Positions 45,592 to 53,141 of a stretch of 64,000 nt of DNA are shown here, one piece after another. Position numbers and translations under genes: made by a program. Positions within the stretch are counted from its first letter, which is position 1, and every line of letters starts with the position of its first letter. Location: positions 25,021 through 89,020 of IMG/VR virus record IMGVR_UViG_3300032931_000905; one strand, given 5' to 3'. The notes below the pieces were generated by a model. It searched no databases and was not told the DNA's origin. It worked only from the letters and a program-made list of their open reading frames with translations. The stretch is from a virus.

Positions 45592-45888
45592 CTAAAACCC
45601 AACAAAATCATCCGTTTCGTCGTCGTCGCCCTTCTCATGCCACGGATAGTCACCGTCCGTATTGGCTACCCCAAATCCCTGCTTAGTTGAGGGTAGCAGC
45701 ATCAGATCATGCCCCCGTAAAATTTCCAGAACTGATAAATTCATCACCAGGGTGGCATCCATATTCCACAAGAAGGCCTCGGCCTTCTCTTTGGTGGAAA
45801 ACCTGAGGGCCTTATGGGTCTCCATATTGGCCACGACTTTGTTGTTCTGTCCGGTCACGACCAGAATATATTCGTATTCGTTTAACAT
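45592..45888 (-). CDS. Unknown protein, 98 aa
   Basis: MLNEYEYILVVTGQNNKVVA, FSTKEKAEAFLWNMDAT, acidic C-terminus (GDDDETDDFVGF). A GTG two codons earlier is an alternative start. AGGTGG is close to the ATG. Confidence 0.55.
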   Translation of the reverse strand: MLNEYEYILVVTGQNNKVVANMETHKALRFSTKEKAEAFLWNMDATLVMNLSVLEILRGHDLMLLPSTKQGFGVANTDGDYPWHEKGDDDETDDFVGF

Positions 45889-45898
45889 ACCCACCTAT

Positions 45899-46084
45899 TT
45901 ATTCAATGTCCATACCAGAACGGATGACCTTCATGAGTTTCCAAGAATCCTTGAGCACCTCAGCCGTATACAGCTTGCGTTCAACCACGGCATTCTGTTC
46001 CAGGGCTTTGAGGCGCTGGATCTGGATATCCAGACGGTGTTGTAATGAGTCTTTGGCGGCCTGTCCAGATCCAAGCGATTTCAT
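45899..46084 (-). CDS. Small helical protein, 61 aa
   Basis: MKSLGSGQAAKDSLQHRLDI with GGAG upstream. All helix, coiled-coil-like. Unknown. Confidence 0.5.
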   Translation of the reverse strand: MKSLGSGQAAKDSLQHRLDIQIQRLKALEQNAVVERKLYTAEVLKDSWKLMKVIRSGMDIE

Positions 46085-46085
46085 C

Positions 46086-46301
46086 TTAGGCTCCAAAGAT
46101 CGGACCCAGGGCACTGGTCAGGAGATACATAGCCAGGCGATACCCGAACCACACAGGCCAGAAGCATCCATAGAGGAGTCCCCACCAAAATCCATAGACA
46201 CCCCAGACCGCCCAGAACACCCCCAGACCAACACCTGAGATACCCAGGGCTGGATACGGGACATAATGGTTTTTCGTCTTGATCGTCTTGATCGTGTCCA
46301 T
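46086..46301 (-). CDS. Membrane protein, 71 aa
   Basis: MDTIKTIKTKNHYVPYPALG then Gly/Trp-rich hydrophobic sequence (GVFWAVWGVYGFWWGLLYG). Two probable transmembrane helices. GGGGAG upstream. Confidence 0.55.
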   Translation of the reverse strand: MDTIKTIKTKNHYVPYPALGISGVGLGVFWAVWGVYGFWWGLLYGCFWPVWFGYRLAMYLLTSALGPIFGA

Positions 46302-46302
46302 G

Positions 46303-46572
46303 TTACTCGCTCCCCAGGATTGCGGCTGCACCTAACAAGGTCGCTGTCGGGGCACTCATCGGTACGCCGGTGTCAATGGTCAACTCAGTCGGTGCCACCG
46401 GATGATGTTCCAGATAGGTCCCATGATGCGGCCGCGCGGGATTCGGTGTCTGGTATTGGACCTCTCTCCAGGCCTGCCGGCGGGCTTTTTCCTGAGGTGC
46501 AAGGTTCCGAGATTCTGCGCGAAGCACACGGGCCTCCGCACAACGAACAAGCCGAGTCATTGATGGTGTCAT
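46303..46572 (-). CDS. Unknown protein, 89 aa
   Basis: Start at the ATG following GGAGG (MTPSMTRLVRCAEARVLRAE). Basic N-terminal half, then Pro/Thr-rich. A start six codons earlier is possible. Confidence 0.45.
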   Translation of the reverse strand: MTPSMTRLVRCAEARVLRAESRNLAPQEKARRQAWREVQYQTPNPARPHHGTYLEHHPVAPTELTIDTGVPMSAPTATLLGAAAILGSE

Positions 46573-46853
46573 GATCCGAGATACCTCCATGGTGTAGAAT
46601 ATACAGAATACCTAAAATGCTTATGAAACGCTGACTTGGAAATCTGCGACACACTCTCGACCTTCAAGGGCTCGTCGATGTACCGATTACCAGAGGCCAC
46701 ATGGATCAAGAGGACCTGGCCGGCCTTGATCTGGGCCAGGAGGTAGACCTGTTCCGCCTCAGGTTCAGGTTCAAGACAGCCCTTCGTGGTGATACCAAAT
46801 TGCATCCCTGTGGCAAAATACTTCGGTTCTTTGATCGTCACTCTCTTCTTCAT
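46569..46853 (-). CDS. Unknown protein, 94 aa
   Basis: MKKRVTIKEPKYFATGMQFG with GGAG upstream; VYLLAQIKAGQVLLIHVASG suggests a small beta barrel. ATGA overlap with the gene upstream. Confidence 0.55.
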   Translation of the reverse strand: MKKRVTIKEPKYFATGMQFGITTKGCLEPEPEAEQVYLLAQIKAGQVLLIHVASGNRYIDEPLKVESVSQISKSAFHKHFRYSVYSTPWRYLGS

Positions 46854-47002
46854 GCTAATCTCCATTCATCCGCCAAGTGCACCAATTCCTGGGCCGTCGG
46901 CTCATTAGGTTCTGTGTCTTCTTCGTCGTCCAACTCAGGCCAAGACTGGGCTATGAGGCGCCTGTTGGTCTCGTCGATCTGTCTCCGTTCTAACTTGGTC
47001 AT
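46850..47002 (-). CDS. Small acidic protein, 50 aa
   Basis: MTKLERRQIDETNRRLIAQS, acidic centre, ending AQELVHLADEWRLA. The final motif is shared with the small gene at 33309. ATGA overlaps at both ends; AAGG upstream. Confidence 0.55.
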   Translation of the reverse strand: MTKLERRQIDETNRRLIAQSWPELDDEEDTEPNEPTAQELVHLADEWRLA

Positions 47003-47205
47003 GCGGTCACCTTTCTCAGCAATTCCGCAGCCCCCAAGGGATCATATAGGGTCGATCCTCTGTGGACCCTGGTGCCATAATTCATGGTCTTCAAGACAAT
47101 ATAGACTTGATCCATCACCCCTGCCTCATTGTAGAACAAGGTCACGACATGGCCCAAGGCTCGGGCTCGGTCTCGTAGGGTCTTGATTTCTGCCAGGTGG
47201 GTCAT
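46999..47205 (-). CDS. Small protein, 68 aa
   Basis: MTHLAEIKTLRDRARALGHV and VYIVLKTMNYGTRVHRG. Unknown; coupled to the next gene by ATGA. Confidence 0.5.
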   Translation of the reverse strand: MTHLAEIKTLRDRARALGHVVTLFYNEAGVMDQVYIVLKTMNYGTRVHRGSTLYDPLGAAELLRKVTA

Positions 47206-47207
47206 GA

Positions 47208-47462
47208 TTACTTCAACTTTCCTGTCTTGGAATCCGCAGCCAACGCATAATACCCAGCCGTCTGAATTTGATCGAACATGGCACTGATATTAGCCTGAAG
47301 GCAGTGCCGCCACTTCGCTAAAAACTCTTTGTTCTCTGCACCAGGTGTTAGGGACTCCATGGTAAGGAACAATGAACTCAGGTTATTATGGACCGACACC
47401 TCTGCACCACCTATCTCCTGTAACAATGCTCGCTTGGTCTTCAACATCTTCTGTGGTTTCAT
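47208..47462 (-). CDS. Small helical protein, 84 aa
   Basis: MKPQKMLKTKRALLQEIGGA with AAGG upstream, helical throughout. Unknown. Confidence 0.5.
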   Translation of the reverse strand: MKPQKMLKTKRALLQEIGGAEVSVHNNLSSLFLTMESLTPGAENKEFLAKWRHCLQANISAMFDQIQTAGYYALAADSKTGKLK

Positions 47463-47464
47463 GA

Positions 47465-47599
47465 TTACCGCACCACCTTGCGGCCCATGCGAGCCGGGAT
47501 CTTCGTGGTCTGTTTCTTCTGGGCGCCGTACGCTTTCGCATCTTTGCACATCGTCACTTTTCCGCCTCGATTCAAAAATTCTTGTACTGTCTCGTTCAT
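47465..47599 (-). CDS. Small conserved basic protein, 44 aa
   Basis: MNETVQEFLNRGGKVTMCKD, then Lys/Arg-rich. AAGGGGG lies upstream. The same frame also reaches a pair of ATGs directly after the promoter, so a longer leaderless form is possible. Confidence 0.55.
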   Translation of the reverse strand: MNETVQEFLNRGGKVTMCKDAKAYGAQKKQTTKIPARMGRKVVR

Positions 47600-47638
47600 C
47601 GCATCCCCCTTGTTAAAAGTCACATTCATCATAGTAAG

Positions 47639-47667
47639 AGTATAACATACGGGTATCTCAGAGTCAA
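47639..47667 (-). promoter_or_regulatory. sigma70-like promoter
   Basis: TTGACT (47662-47667), 17-base spacer, TATACT (47639-47644), AAAATAATGC upstream, CTTACTATGATG downstream. Nearly the same layout as at 41191. Confidence 0.82.
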
Positions 47668-47720
47668 GCATTATTTTCGTATGTAACTCGTTGATTTTAC
47701 TTGGTACCTGAAGAAATTGT

Positions 47721-47927
47721 TCATGATTTCTTCCTCACTTCGACAAAGGCCTCTGCTCTCAGGCAGGCCCCGTTGGATAATTGATACAGGCGCAGATCCT
47801 TGTTCGATGGATCGACCTCGATGGCCTGGGGTGACGTACCGACGATCCCCATGACCACGGCGATGGTGAAACTCCCTGGGCCCCAGGTATACTTGACCCA
47901 GTCTCCGACTTCTATGGTTTTCATCAT
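47721..47927 (-). CDS. Small barrel-like protein, 68 aa
   Basis: MMKTIEVGDWVKYTWGPGSF, probable SH3-like barrel, basic C-terminus. GAGG lies before two adjacent ATGs. Confidence 0.5.
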   Translation of the reverse strand: MMKTIEVGDWVKYTWGPGSFTIAVVMGIVGTSPQAIEVDPSNKDLRLYQLSNGACLRAEAFVEVRKKS

Positions 47928-47928
47928 C

Positions 47929-48777
47929 TTACCTCATACAGGTGACAACGGCCAGCTTCTGCCATCCGTTGGGGTTCATCTTGAGGAGACCCGCAAGCTT
48001 GAGGACCATACGGAGAGACAATTCACGCAATTTCTCCTGGTGCTTCACAATAAACGCCAGGATCTCAGATTCCTGGGTTGCGGTATATCCGGTATCCTTC
48101 AGCATCCCTTGTGCCAGGACCTGCTTGATCCTCACAATATAATCGAGCTTGGTGTGCATTGCCAGATCCAGATAGTGGCTTCTGGAAATCATCGCTTCAA
48201 AATGGGGCGCCAACTTGGTGCCCTGCTGAATCATGGCATCGAAGTCATAATTCGTAATGAAAATGATCGAACCTTCAAACTCAAAGGACCTGGGGAGGCG
48301 TTCGCCTTCCTCGTCTTCCATCTTGGACTCGGTGAGCCATGACAGGGTCCGCGTCTTGGTCATGTCGCAGGCGGTCTTGAGGATATTCAGCGACACATCA
48401 TCGCCAAACACCGAATCCGCATCGTCAAACACGATCACGCAGTTTTTGTGGCGGAAATCAAACAAGGTCTTATACAGACCGGTCGGGCGCACAAAGCCGC
48501 GGACCATCTTGGTCTGATAGCCCTTTTTCTCTAGCCCCTCGGTCACTTGCATGACGCCGTGGGACTTACCAAGACCCGCAGGTCCTGAGATAATCAGACT
48601 CCGATTCTTTCCGGTTGCGGTCGCTTGGGCCATCAGATTCATGGCTGCAAAACGGTCGGTCAACTTTATCAGGACTTCAGCTTCGGTTTCCACTGGGCGC
48701 ACGATCTGCGGCACGTTCAGCCCCTTGCGGAAGGCGATCATCTGAGCTTTTGTCCGTCTATGTCGTTTGGTCTTCAC
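47929..48777 (-). CDS. AAA-type ATPase
   Basis: 282 residues with GTG start and GGAG upstream. Walker A SGPAGLGKSHGV, Walker B CVIVFDDADSVFGDD, sensor region SIIFITNYDF. Residues 1-30 are basic. Single AAA module without accessory domains; phage homologues are common but their targets are unknown. Confidence 0.75.
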   Translation of the reverse strand: MKTKRHRRTKAQMIAFRKGLNVPQIVRPVETEAEVLIKLTDRFAAMNLMAQATATGKNRSLIISGPAGLGKSHGVMQVTEGLEKKGYQTKMVRGFVRPTGLYKTLFDFRHKNCVIVFDDADSVFGDDVSLNILKTACDMTKTRTLSWLTESKMEDEEGERLPRSFEFEGSIIFITNYDFDAMIQQGTKLAPHFEAMISRSHYLDLAMHTKLDYIVRIKQVLAQGMLKDTGYTATQESEILAFIVKHQEKLRELSLRMVLKLAGLLKMNPNGWQKLAVVTCMR

Positions 48778-48825
48778 TTCGTTCTTCTCCGTGTTAATCT
48801 GTTATTCGTCAATCTCTATAGTGTT

Positions 48826-48854
48826 ATAGTAACATAGTGATACCATAAATGCAA
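48826..48854 (-). promoter_or_regulatory. Promoter of the TTGCAT class (AAA gene)
   Basis: TTGCAT (48849-48854), 17-base spacer, TACTAT (48826-48831), then ACACTATAGAGATTGACG as at 22905. The AAA gene follows. Confidence 0.55.
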
Positions 48855-48865
48855 GAGAAATCGTC

Positions 48866-48884
48866 TAGTTCTTTGGTAGGGGGT
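48866..48884. repeat. 19-bp direct repeat, copy 1
   Basis: TAGTTCTTTGGTAGGGGGT, also exact at 50081-50099. Both copies lie just upstream (minus sense) of promoter-like sequences. Confidence 0.7.
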
Positions 48885-49018
48885 CTGTTCATGGATTGAA
48901 CAGCGTGATTCCCCATAGTAGGAGTCGAATCGCCGAATATCGTTGATCCTGGGCCTTCCTGAGCGGTTGTAGAGCATAGTCTGAGGTGAACGGCATAACA
49001 CTGTGCAAAATTGTGCAG

Positions 49019-49117
49019 TTAGATACAGTACGCAAAGAGGATAAGCACGGCGACAATCACGGCAATAGTCCAGGCGGTTTGCTGCATTTCTTTCATATTT
49101 GCGTCTGATCGGTTCAT
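49019..49117 (-). CDS. Tiny membrane peptide, 32 aa
   Basis: MNRSDANMKEMQQTAWTIAV then IVAVLILFAYCI. C-terminal transmembrane helix. Weak ribosome site. Confidence 0.4.
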   Translation of the reverse strand: MNRSDANMKEMQQTAWTIAVIVAVLILFAYCI

Positions 49118-49146
49118 GGGATCTTTCTGTTAGAGGCAAGGGTCGT

Positions 49147-49219
49147 GCCTCGGGTTGGAGCGAGCGAGTCTATTATTTTGGTCGCACACCCTGGAACCAG
49201 TCGCAATTCCGCCCGAGGC
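49147..49219 (-). ncRNA. Possible structured RNA element
   Basis: GCCTCGGG (49147-49154) pairs with CCCGAGGC (49212-49219), closing 57 nt with an inner GGAA/TTCC stem. tRNA-sized but with no tRNA arms. May be a transcript-end structure. Confidence 0.35.
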
Positions 49220-49228
49220 TACCCTGAC

Positions 49229-49318
49229 TCAAAACCATACTAATCGTTGGCATCTGGATTCTTGTTTTTCTCGTCTTCGATCTCGTGGTCCTCGGCGATT
49301 ACCGTTGAAGTAAGGCAT
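49229..49318 (-). CDS. Tiny Arg-rich ORF, 29 aa
   Basis: MPYFNGNRRGPRDRRREKQE then SRCQRLVWF, with AAAGGA upstream overlapping the previous stop. Possible RNA-binding peptide; weak evidence. Confidence 0.35.
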   Translation of the reverse strand: MPYFNGNRRGPRDRRREKQESRCQRLVWF

Positions 49319-49322
49319 GATC

Positions 49323-49466
49323 TTATCCTTTGAAATACAGGTAGTAGCCTAGCACTAAGAGGCCAATGGCCAACACTTTCAACATCTTCTGATACATGAG
49401 GCGATTCAAGGCCTTGAGTTCCTCGCGGCTCATCATTTCCTCATGTTCATCATTGGCGCCAAACAT
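49323..49466 (-). CDS. Small tail-anchored membrane protein, 47 aa
   Basis: MFGANDEHEEMMSREELKAL then a C-terminal helix (VLAIGLLVLGYYLYF). TAATG overlap with the upstream gene. Confidence 0.5.
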   Translation of the reverse strand: MFGANDEHEEMMSREELKALNRLMYQKMLKVLAIGLLVLGYYLYFKG

Positions 49467-49690
49467 TATGCGTACCTCTTGCGGGTATCCTCATACACGG
49501 CAAACGTGGTCGCAAATCGCTTCAGGCAGCCTGATCGCTTGGAATACTTCGAACGAGTATCGCCAATCGCGGTGTTACGGGGGCCACGATACATGACCCG
49601 GATTTTCTTTGTGGTATAGCCCTTCATGAACCGCATGGTCATGTCAAATTCACTCATCGGGATATTTTTCAGAATGCTTCGTTCTTTCAT
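49466..49690 (-). CDS. Small basic protein, 74 aa
   Basis: MKERSILKNIPMSEFDMTMR with GGAG upstream; the C-terminal half is Lys/Arg rich. Unknown. Confidence 0.5.
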   Translation of the reverse strand: MKERSILKNIPMSEFDMTMRFMKGYTTKKIRVMYRGPRNTAIGDTRSKYSKRSGCLKRFATTFAVYEDTRKRYA

Positions 49691-49729
49691 CGTCTTCTCC
49701 ATTATGTTTCGTTCAATCATCATGGTATA

Positions 49730-49758
49730 AGTGTAACATAGTGGCAGAGAGAATGCAA
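49730..49758 (-). promoter_or_regulatory. Promoter of the TTGCAT class
   Basis: TTGCAT (49753-49758), 17-base spacer, TACACT (49730-49735). Upstream ACATTATAATTGTCTAATC matches the element before the 22905 and 41191 promoters. Confidence 0.5.
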
Positions 49759-49781
49759 GAGAAATCTGCCAGATTAGACAA

Positions 49782-50045
49782 TTATAATGTATCACAAGTC
49801 ATTGATTTTGCTGTTCTTTTCAGAAAGCTATGGGTAGACTCGCTCGCAGGAATAAGCCGGGCATCCCAAAATGCTGTTTTTCGAACTTCTTTGGTCTTTG
49901 GGTCCATCCAGGCAACCCAGACATAGTGCCGACCGTATTTCATGCCAGCATCTTCCACGACCAAGCCAGAAACTCGTTTCATGCCATACTTATCCGCATG
50001 TCGGACGATAGCACCAAGGGAGATGTTTTTTTGTGAAATCTTCAT
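49782..50045 (-). CDS. Unknown protein, 87 aa
   Basis: MKISQKNISLGAIVRHADKY, RHYVWVAWMDPKTKEVRKTA. GGGAG upstream. Likely beta barrel; unknown. Confidence 0.5.
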   Translation of the reverse strand: MKISQKNISLGAIVRHADKYGMKRVSGLVVEDAGMKYGRHYVWVAWMDPKTKEVRKTAFWDARLIPASESTHSFLKRTAKSMTCDTL

Positions 50046-50075
50046 GCTGTATTCTCCCATATTGGGCAGAATAAG

Positions 50076-50228
50076 TCAAGTAGTTCTTTGGTAGGGGGTA
50101 TTTCGTGTTGTCAGTGGGCGGCCGCTCGCTAATTCCCTCGATAATTGATGGGCCAGGGATTTTAAGATCACCTCATACATGTATTCCTCGCTCTGGTTGA
50201 GCCGGTACAACTCAGTGTCATCTAGCAT
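50076..50228 (-). CDS. Small protein, 50 aa
   Basis: MLDDTELYRLNQSEEYMYEV, helical, then Thr/Arg-rich. Its 3' end contains the second copy of the 19-bp repeat. Overlaps the gene upstream by 11 bases. Confidence 0.45.
   Translation of the reverse strand: MLDDTELYRLNQSEEYMYEVILKSLAHQLSRELASGRPLTTRNTPYQRTT
50081..50099. repeat. 19-bp direct repeat, copy 2
   Basis: Exact copy of 48866-48884, placed before TTGACT (50075-50080 region) upstream of the 49782 gene. Confidence 0.7.
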
Positions 50229-50439
50229 GGATTTCTCTTGAGTGGCGGTTTAAGGAATGGGAGGCCGTTATCCGTGAGTCCTGCACGATAAATGACTCTT
50301 CATCTGGGAGCGCAGCCATCCAGTTCTGGGGGAGGCCGCGCCGGGCATCATTATGGTCCCTCAACGGGTCCCTCAATGGGTACCCGCGCCGGGCATCAGT
50401 ATGGTTTCTCACATGTTGGGTGAATGCCGACCAGTTCAT
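50218..50439 (-). CDS. Unknown protein, 73 aa
   Basis: MNWSAFTQHVRNHTDARRGY with an internal repeat (HTDARRGYPLRD / HNDARRGLPQN). ATGA overlap with the gene upstream. Confidence 0.45.
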   Translation of the reverse strand: MNWSAFTQHVRNHTDARRGYPLRDPLRDHNDARRGLPQNWMAALPDEESFIVQDSRITASHSLNRHSREIHAR

Positions 50440-50732
50440 GGTTGTATCACGGGCTCGATCACCGAAGGAGTGGCCGGGGTCCTCTCGGTCCGTAATTCCT
50501 TGACCAAGGAGACCGTATCACAACCTGCTCGCACATACTGACTATCCATTAAACAGCGAACCGCCGCAAGATCGGCCTTCTGATCGATGGCATGACGAAT
50601 CAAGGAGGCATTGAGTTTGTTGCTGGTCACATTGTTGACGGTGATGCCCAGAATAAACACCATCGCCAGGATGCCCAGCACCACGATCAAATAGCGAAGG
50701 TCTTTTGAGTTATCATGTGGATTAAAGGACAT
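50436..50732 (-). CDS. Membrane-anchored protein, 98 aa
   Basis: N-terminal helix (YLIVVLGILAMVFILGIT) followed by a helical soluble part with two Cys. Overlaps the previous gene by 11 bases. Unknown. Confidence 0.5.
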   Translation of the reverse strand: MSFNPHDNSKDLRYLIVVLGILAMVFILGITVNNVTSNKLNASLIRHAIDQKADLAAVRCLMDSQYVRAGCDTVSLVKELRTERTPATPSVIEPVIQP

Positions 50733-50964
50733 GAGAATTCTCTACTTTCTTGGCGGTCACGATCACCGTGGAGCGCGAGGTTTGTTGTTTCTTGGTGTAT
50801 TCCTCCATGATCTCGGCCTTCTGGGGAATGGGTAACGTGGAATACTTGGTATAGGTCATACCCTTCATGGAGGTGAGCCATGTTCTCAGGGCGCCTCTGG
50901 TGCCTATGGTCTTGTTCCCCTTGTAATCCTTCTTCTGTTCTGCATCGCTGCTATAATTCGACAT
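50722..50964 (-). CDS. Small basic protein, 80 aa
   Basis: MSNYSSDAEQKKDYKGNKTI and EIMEEYTKKQQTSRSTVIVT. Lys rich; unknown. Confidence 0.5.
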   Translation of the reverse strand: MSNYSSDAEQKKDYKGNKTIGTRGALRTWLTSMKGMTYTKYSTLPIPQKAEIMEEYTKKQQTSRSTVIVTAKKVENSHVL

Positions 50965-50991
50965 GATGATCCTTTGGTTAATGTAAGGGAA

Positions 50992-51153
50992 TTATATCTT
51001 CTTGATCGTATTGGCATTCGCCGTAATCACAATATTCGGGGATTCCTCAAGCCGAATCCGGGCGGATTCTTGTTTGAAATCCAAGGACTCAAGCTTCCCT
51101 GTGACGCCCACATGATACCCAGAAATGAATTTTACTCGATCTCCTGGTTTCAT
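50992..51153 (-). CDS. Small SH3/KOW-like protein, 53 aa
   Basis: MKPGDRVKFISGYHVGVTGK, alternating beta pattern to the end (IVITANANTIKKI). ATGA overlap with the upstream gene. Confidence 0.55.
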   Translation of the reverse strand: MKPGDRVKFISGYHVGVTGKLESLDFKQESARIRLEESPNIVITANANTIKKI

Positions 51154-51356
51154 TCATCACCATCCTTATCACGACTGTTGAAAAAATCAGTCAATGCGTC
51201 TTGCGCCGTTCCCAAGGCCTTTTGTGTTTGGACCGTTCGATTGTCGCGGCAATAGGAACATTGATTATGGTTCCGGCAATGGGGATCGAATGCCTTGGAC
51301 TTCCGATACGGCTTCCGTTGTTCCTTGCCTGAGGCAATCGCTTTATCCAGTGACAT
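51150..51356 (-). CDS. Small Cys-containing protein, 68 aa, leaderless
   Basis: Core FDPHCRNHNQCSYCRDNRT is a recurring small zinc-binding protein of phages and bacteria. The ATG follows the -10 of the 51364 promoter by 7 bases, so no leader. Confidence 0.6.
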   Translation of the reverse strand: MSLDKAIASGKEQRKPYRKSKAFDPHCRNHNQCSYCRDNRTVQTQKALGTAQDALTDFFNSRDKDGDE

Positions 51357-51363
51357 AGGCGTT

Positions 51364-51392
51364 ATTATACACTATTGGGTGCTGGTTGTCAA
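51364..51392 (-). promoter_or_regulatory. Consensus sigma70 promoter
   Basis: TTGACA (51387-51392), 17-base spacer, TATAAT (51364-51369): perfect hexamers. It overlaps the 3' end of the upstream gene. Confidence 0.88.
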
Positions 51393-51803
51393 GTGAATTT
51401 TTTTGAGATGGGCTTTTCGAATACGGCATGATACCCATTCATTAAAATACCGATCTGAGAGGAGCGCATGTCTGGTAAATATCTCGAATGCCTCGAAATA
51501 GGAACATTCGGCCCTTGAATGGCAGAGATGGAGAATGGTTCTGGTATACCGATCGGTACCGTTCTGTGCAATTTCCGCCTTCAGGACTTCGTTTGATCCC
51601 CAGTATCCGACCCAATCGGAGGTCTTGCGGATCTTCTTCTTTTTCCCTTTGATCTGCTTGGTGCCGGCTTTGGTAAAGAATTTTTTCCCACAATATTTCA
51701 TGCCCGTGGTCGTATCCTCGATCAGATACACGAAGCCCCACAGCTTCGTGAGATCGGTGGTGGTATCGGGAAACAGGCCTCCTTGATAGGTCCAGTCACT
51801 CAT
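51372..51803 (-). CDS. GIY-YIG-like protein (Seg-like endonuclease family)
   Basis: 143 residues. WGFVYLIEDTTTGMKYCGKK is a degenerate GIY-YIG start; WVGYWGSNEVLKAEIAQNG and ECSYFEAFEIF complete the pattern of phage proteins described as Seg-like endonucleases. Catalytic competence is uncertain. Confidence 0.7.
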   Translation of the reverse strand: MSDWTYQGGLFPDTTTDLTKLWGFVYLIEDTTTGMKYCGKKFFTKAGTKQIKGKKKKIRKTSDWVGYWGSNEVLKAEIAQNGTDRYTRTILHLCHSRAECSYFEAFEIFTRHALLSDRYFNEWVSCRIRKAHLKKIHLTTSTQ

Positions 51804-51806
51804 CGG

Positions 51807-51986
51807 TTATCCTTCATCATCGTCATCGTGTTGCCAGGCCCAATCAGGCCTAGGGGTTTCGTCTTTGAGATTCAATTTTTCACCACAAAACGGACAATAA
51901 ATCAACTCACCTTCGGTACTCACCTCATCGAAGATCACTACAAATGTTGCTTCACATTCTGAGCAATGAATCTGCGGAGAAGACAT
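51807..51986 (-). CDS. Zinc-ribbon protein, 59 aa
   Basis: QIHCSECEATF and YCPFCGEKL: two CxxC knuckles, acidic tail. TAATG overlap with the upstream gene. Confidence 0.6.
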   Translation of the reverse strand: MSSPQIHCSECEATFVVIFDEVSTEGELIYCPFCGEKLNLKDETPRPDWAWQHDDDDEG

Positions 51987-52240
51987 TATAGAATTTTTCC
52001 GGCATTGGATGCCAACAGGACAATGATATCGAGGCTCTGTTGCAGAATCAATTTGGTTTCAAGCGCATTGGTATAATTGATCACGCGCACCAGCCGCTCA
52101 AGATCCTGGATGAGTTCTTGATATTCTGAGGGGGTGAGTTCTCCGTTCTTCAGGGCATCATGGACCTGTGCCAGGCGCAGCGCACAATCTGCAATGTCTT
52201 TATTGGGATGAAAAAATAAGGTCTTTAGTTGTTCAATCAT
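51986..52240 (-). CDS. Helical protein, 84 aa
   Basis: MIEQLKTLFFHPNKDIADCA; four-helix-like composition. TAATG overlaps at both ends. Unknown. Confidence 0.5.
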   Translation of the reverse strand: MIEQLKTLFFHPNKDIADCALRLAQVHDALKNGELTPSEYQELIQDLERLVRVINYTNALETKLILQQSLDIIVLLASNAGKIL

Positions 52241-52620
52241 TAGGGCCTCGGTTTCCTTCCCACCACATCAAGGAGGGTGTGGGTCATCAGTTCAATGTTC
52301 GAATATTTCATACGACAATATGTAGGACTGACATTGGGATCAGCTTTCACTCGGACCATCAGGGCCTCGACGGATTCGTTGATCTCCCGCAAGGACTGGA
52401 AGGTGTTCTCGTTATCGGGAAGATGTCGGGCATAGTTTCGTGTAAATCGGCTTTGTGTATACAGCCGTTCAACATGGGCGACTTCGCAATTGGGAATTTC
52501 TGCCAGGGTCACCAGGCCCACGATTTCCGTGTATTCTGTGGCATCAAACTTAGGTGGAAGGAGGCCACAACCCACAAACAACAGCGTACACACAAATAAG
52601 AGAATCGGAACAATTTTCAT
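52240..52620 (-). CDS. Lipoprotein, 126 aa
   Basis: Signal peptide with lipobox (LLFVCTLLFVGC), Cys 18 as the lipidation site. The rest is helical and soluble. Could be an outer-membrane spanin or exclusion lipoprotein, but the length is greater than usual for o-spanins. Confidence 0.6.
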   Translation of the reverse strand: MKIVPILLFVCTLLFVGCGLLPPKFDATEYTEIVGLVTLAEIPNCEVAHVERLYTQSRFTRNYARHLPDNENTFQSLREINESVEALMVRVKADPNVSPTYCRMKYSNIELMTHTLLDVVGRKPRP

Positions 52621-52629
52621 AGGGCTCCT

Positions 52630-53049
52630 TTAGGGTGTCGTGATGATCGTCGTTTCCTTACCGCGCGTGGCCGCAGACTTGGCAAACCATCGCACGGCAT
52701 AATAGGTATACTTCGCACGAATAGGCCACATACCATCTTCAATACACAGGTCTTTGAGGAGACGGTCTGCCAGAGGACGATAGATATTCTTCTCGACCAG
52801 ACCCAATCGGCATAACTGATAGAGCGCATCATGCACCAACGATCCACGCATAAAACTTGGTGTGTCCCAGGTCGGACCTGATGGACCGTCCCAGGCATAG
52901 CCTTTCCTGACGACCAGAATACGATCAGGACAGAACCGCAGATAATCGGTCATAATTTCCTTGGGGACTCGCGGAAAGTAATCAGGCACCGTACACTCAT
53001 ACTCATAACACACCTGATACTTATATCCGCCTTTATAGATCAGTTGCAT
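52630..53049 (-). CDS. DUF1353 family protein
   Basis: 139 residues, ATG with GAGGGG upstream. VRKGYAWDGPSGPTWDTPSF and RGSLVHDALYQLCRLG are the DUF1353 signature, common in phages; function not known. Confidence 0.78.
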   Translation of the reverse strand: MQLIYKGGYKYQVCYEYECTVPDYFPRVPKEIMTDYLRFCPDRILVVRKGYAWDGPSGPTWDTPSFMRGSLVHDALYQLCRLGLVEKNIYRPLADRLLKDLCIEDGMWPIRAKYTYYAVRWFAKSAATRGKETTIITTP

Positions 53050-53141
53050 CGTCCCCTCCACGCAATCCAGGCACCAAGATCGACAATCCAGCCACCCACT
53101 CTCGCAAGGCCACACCCTAGCTGCCATCTCCAATCAGTCAT
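53040..53141 (-). CDS. Small Trp-rich peptide, 33 aa
   Basis: MTDWRWQLGCGLARVGGWIV then DLGAWIAWRGRCN. Amphipathic or membrane active. ATGA overlap with the gene upstream and 10-base overlap with the next. Confidence 0.4.
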   Translation of the reverse strand: MTDWRWQLGCGLARVGGWIVDLGAWIAWRGRCN

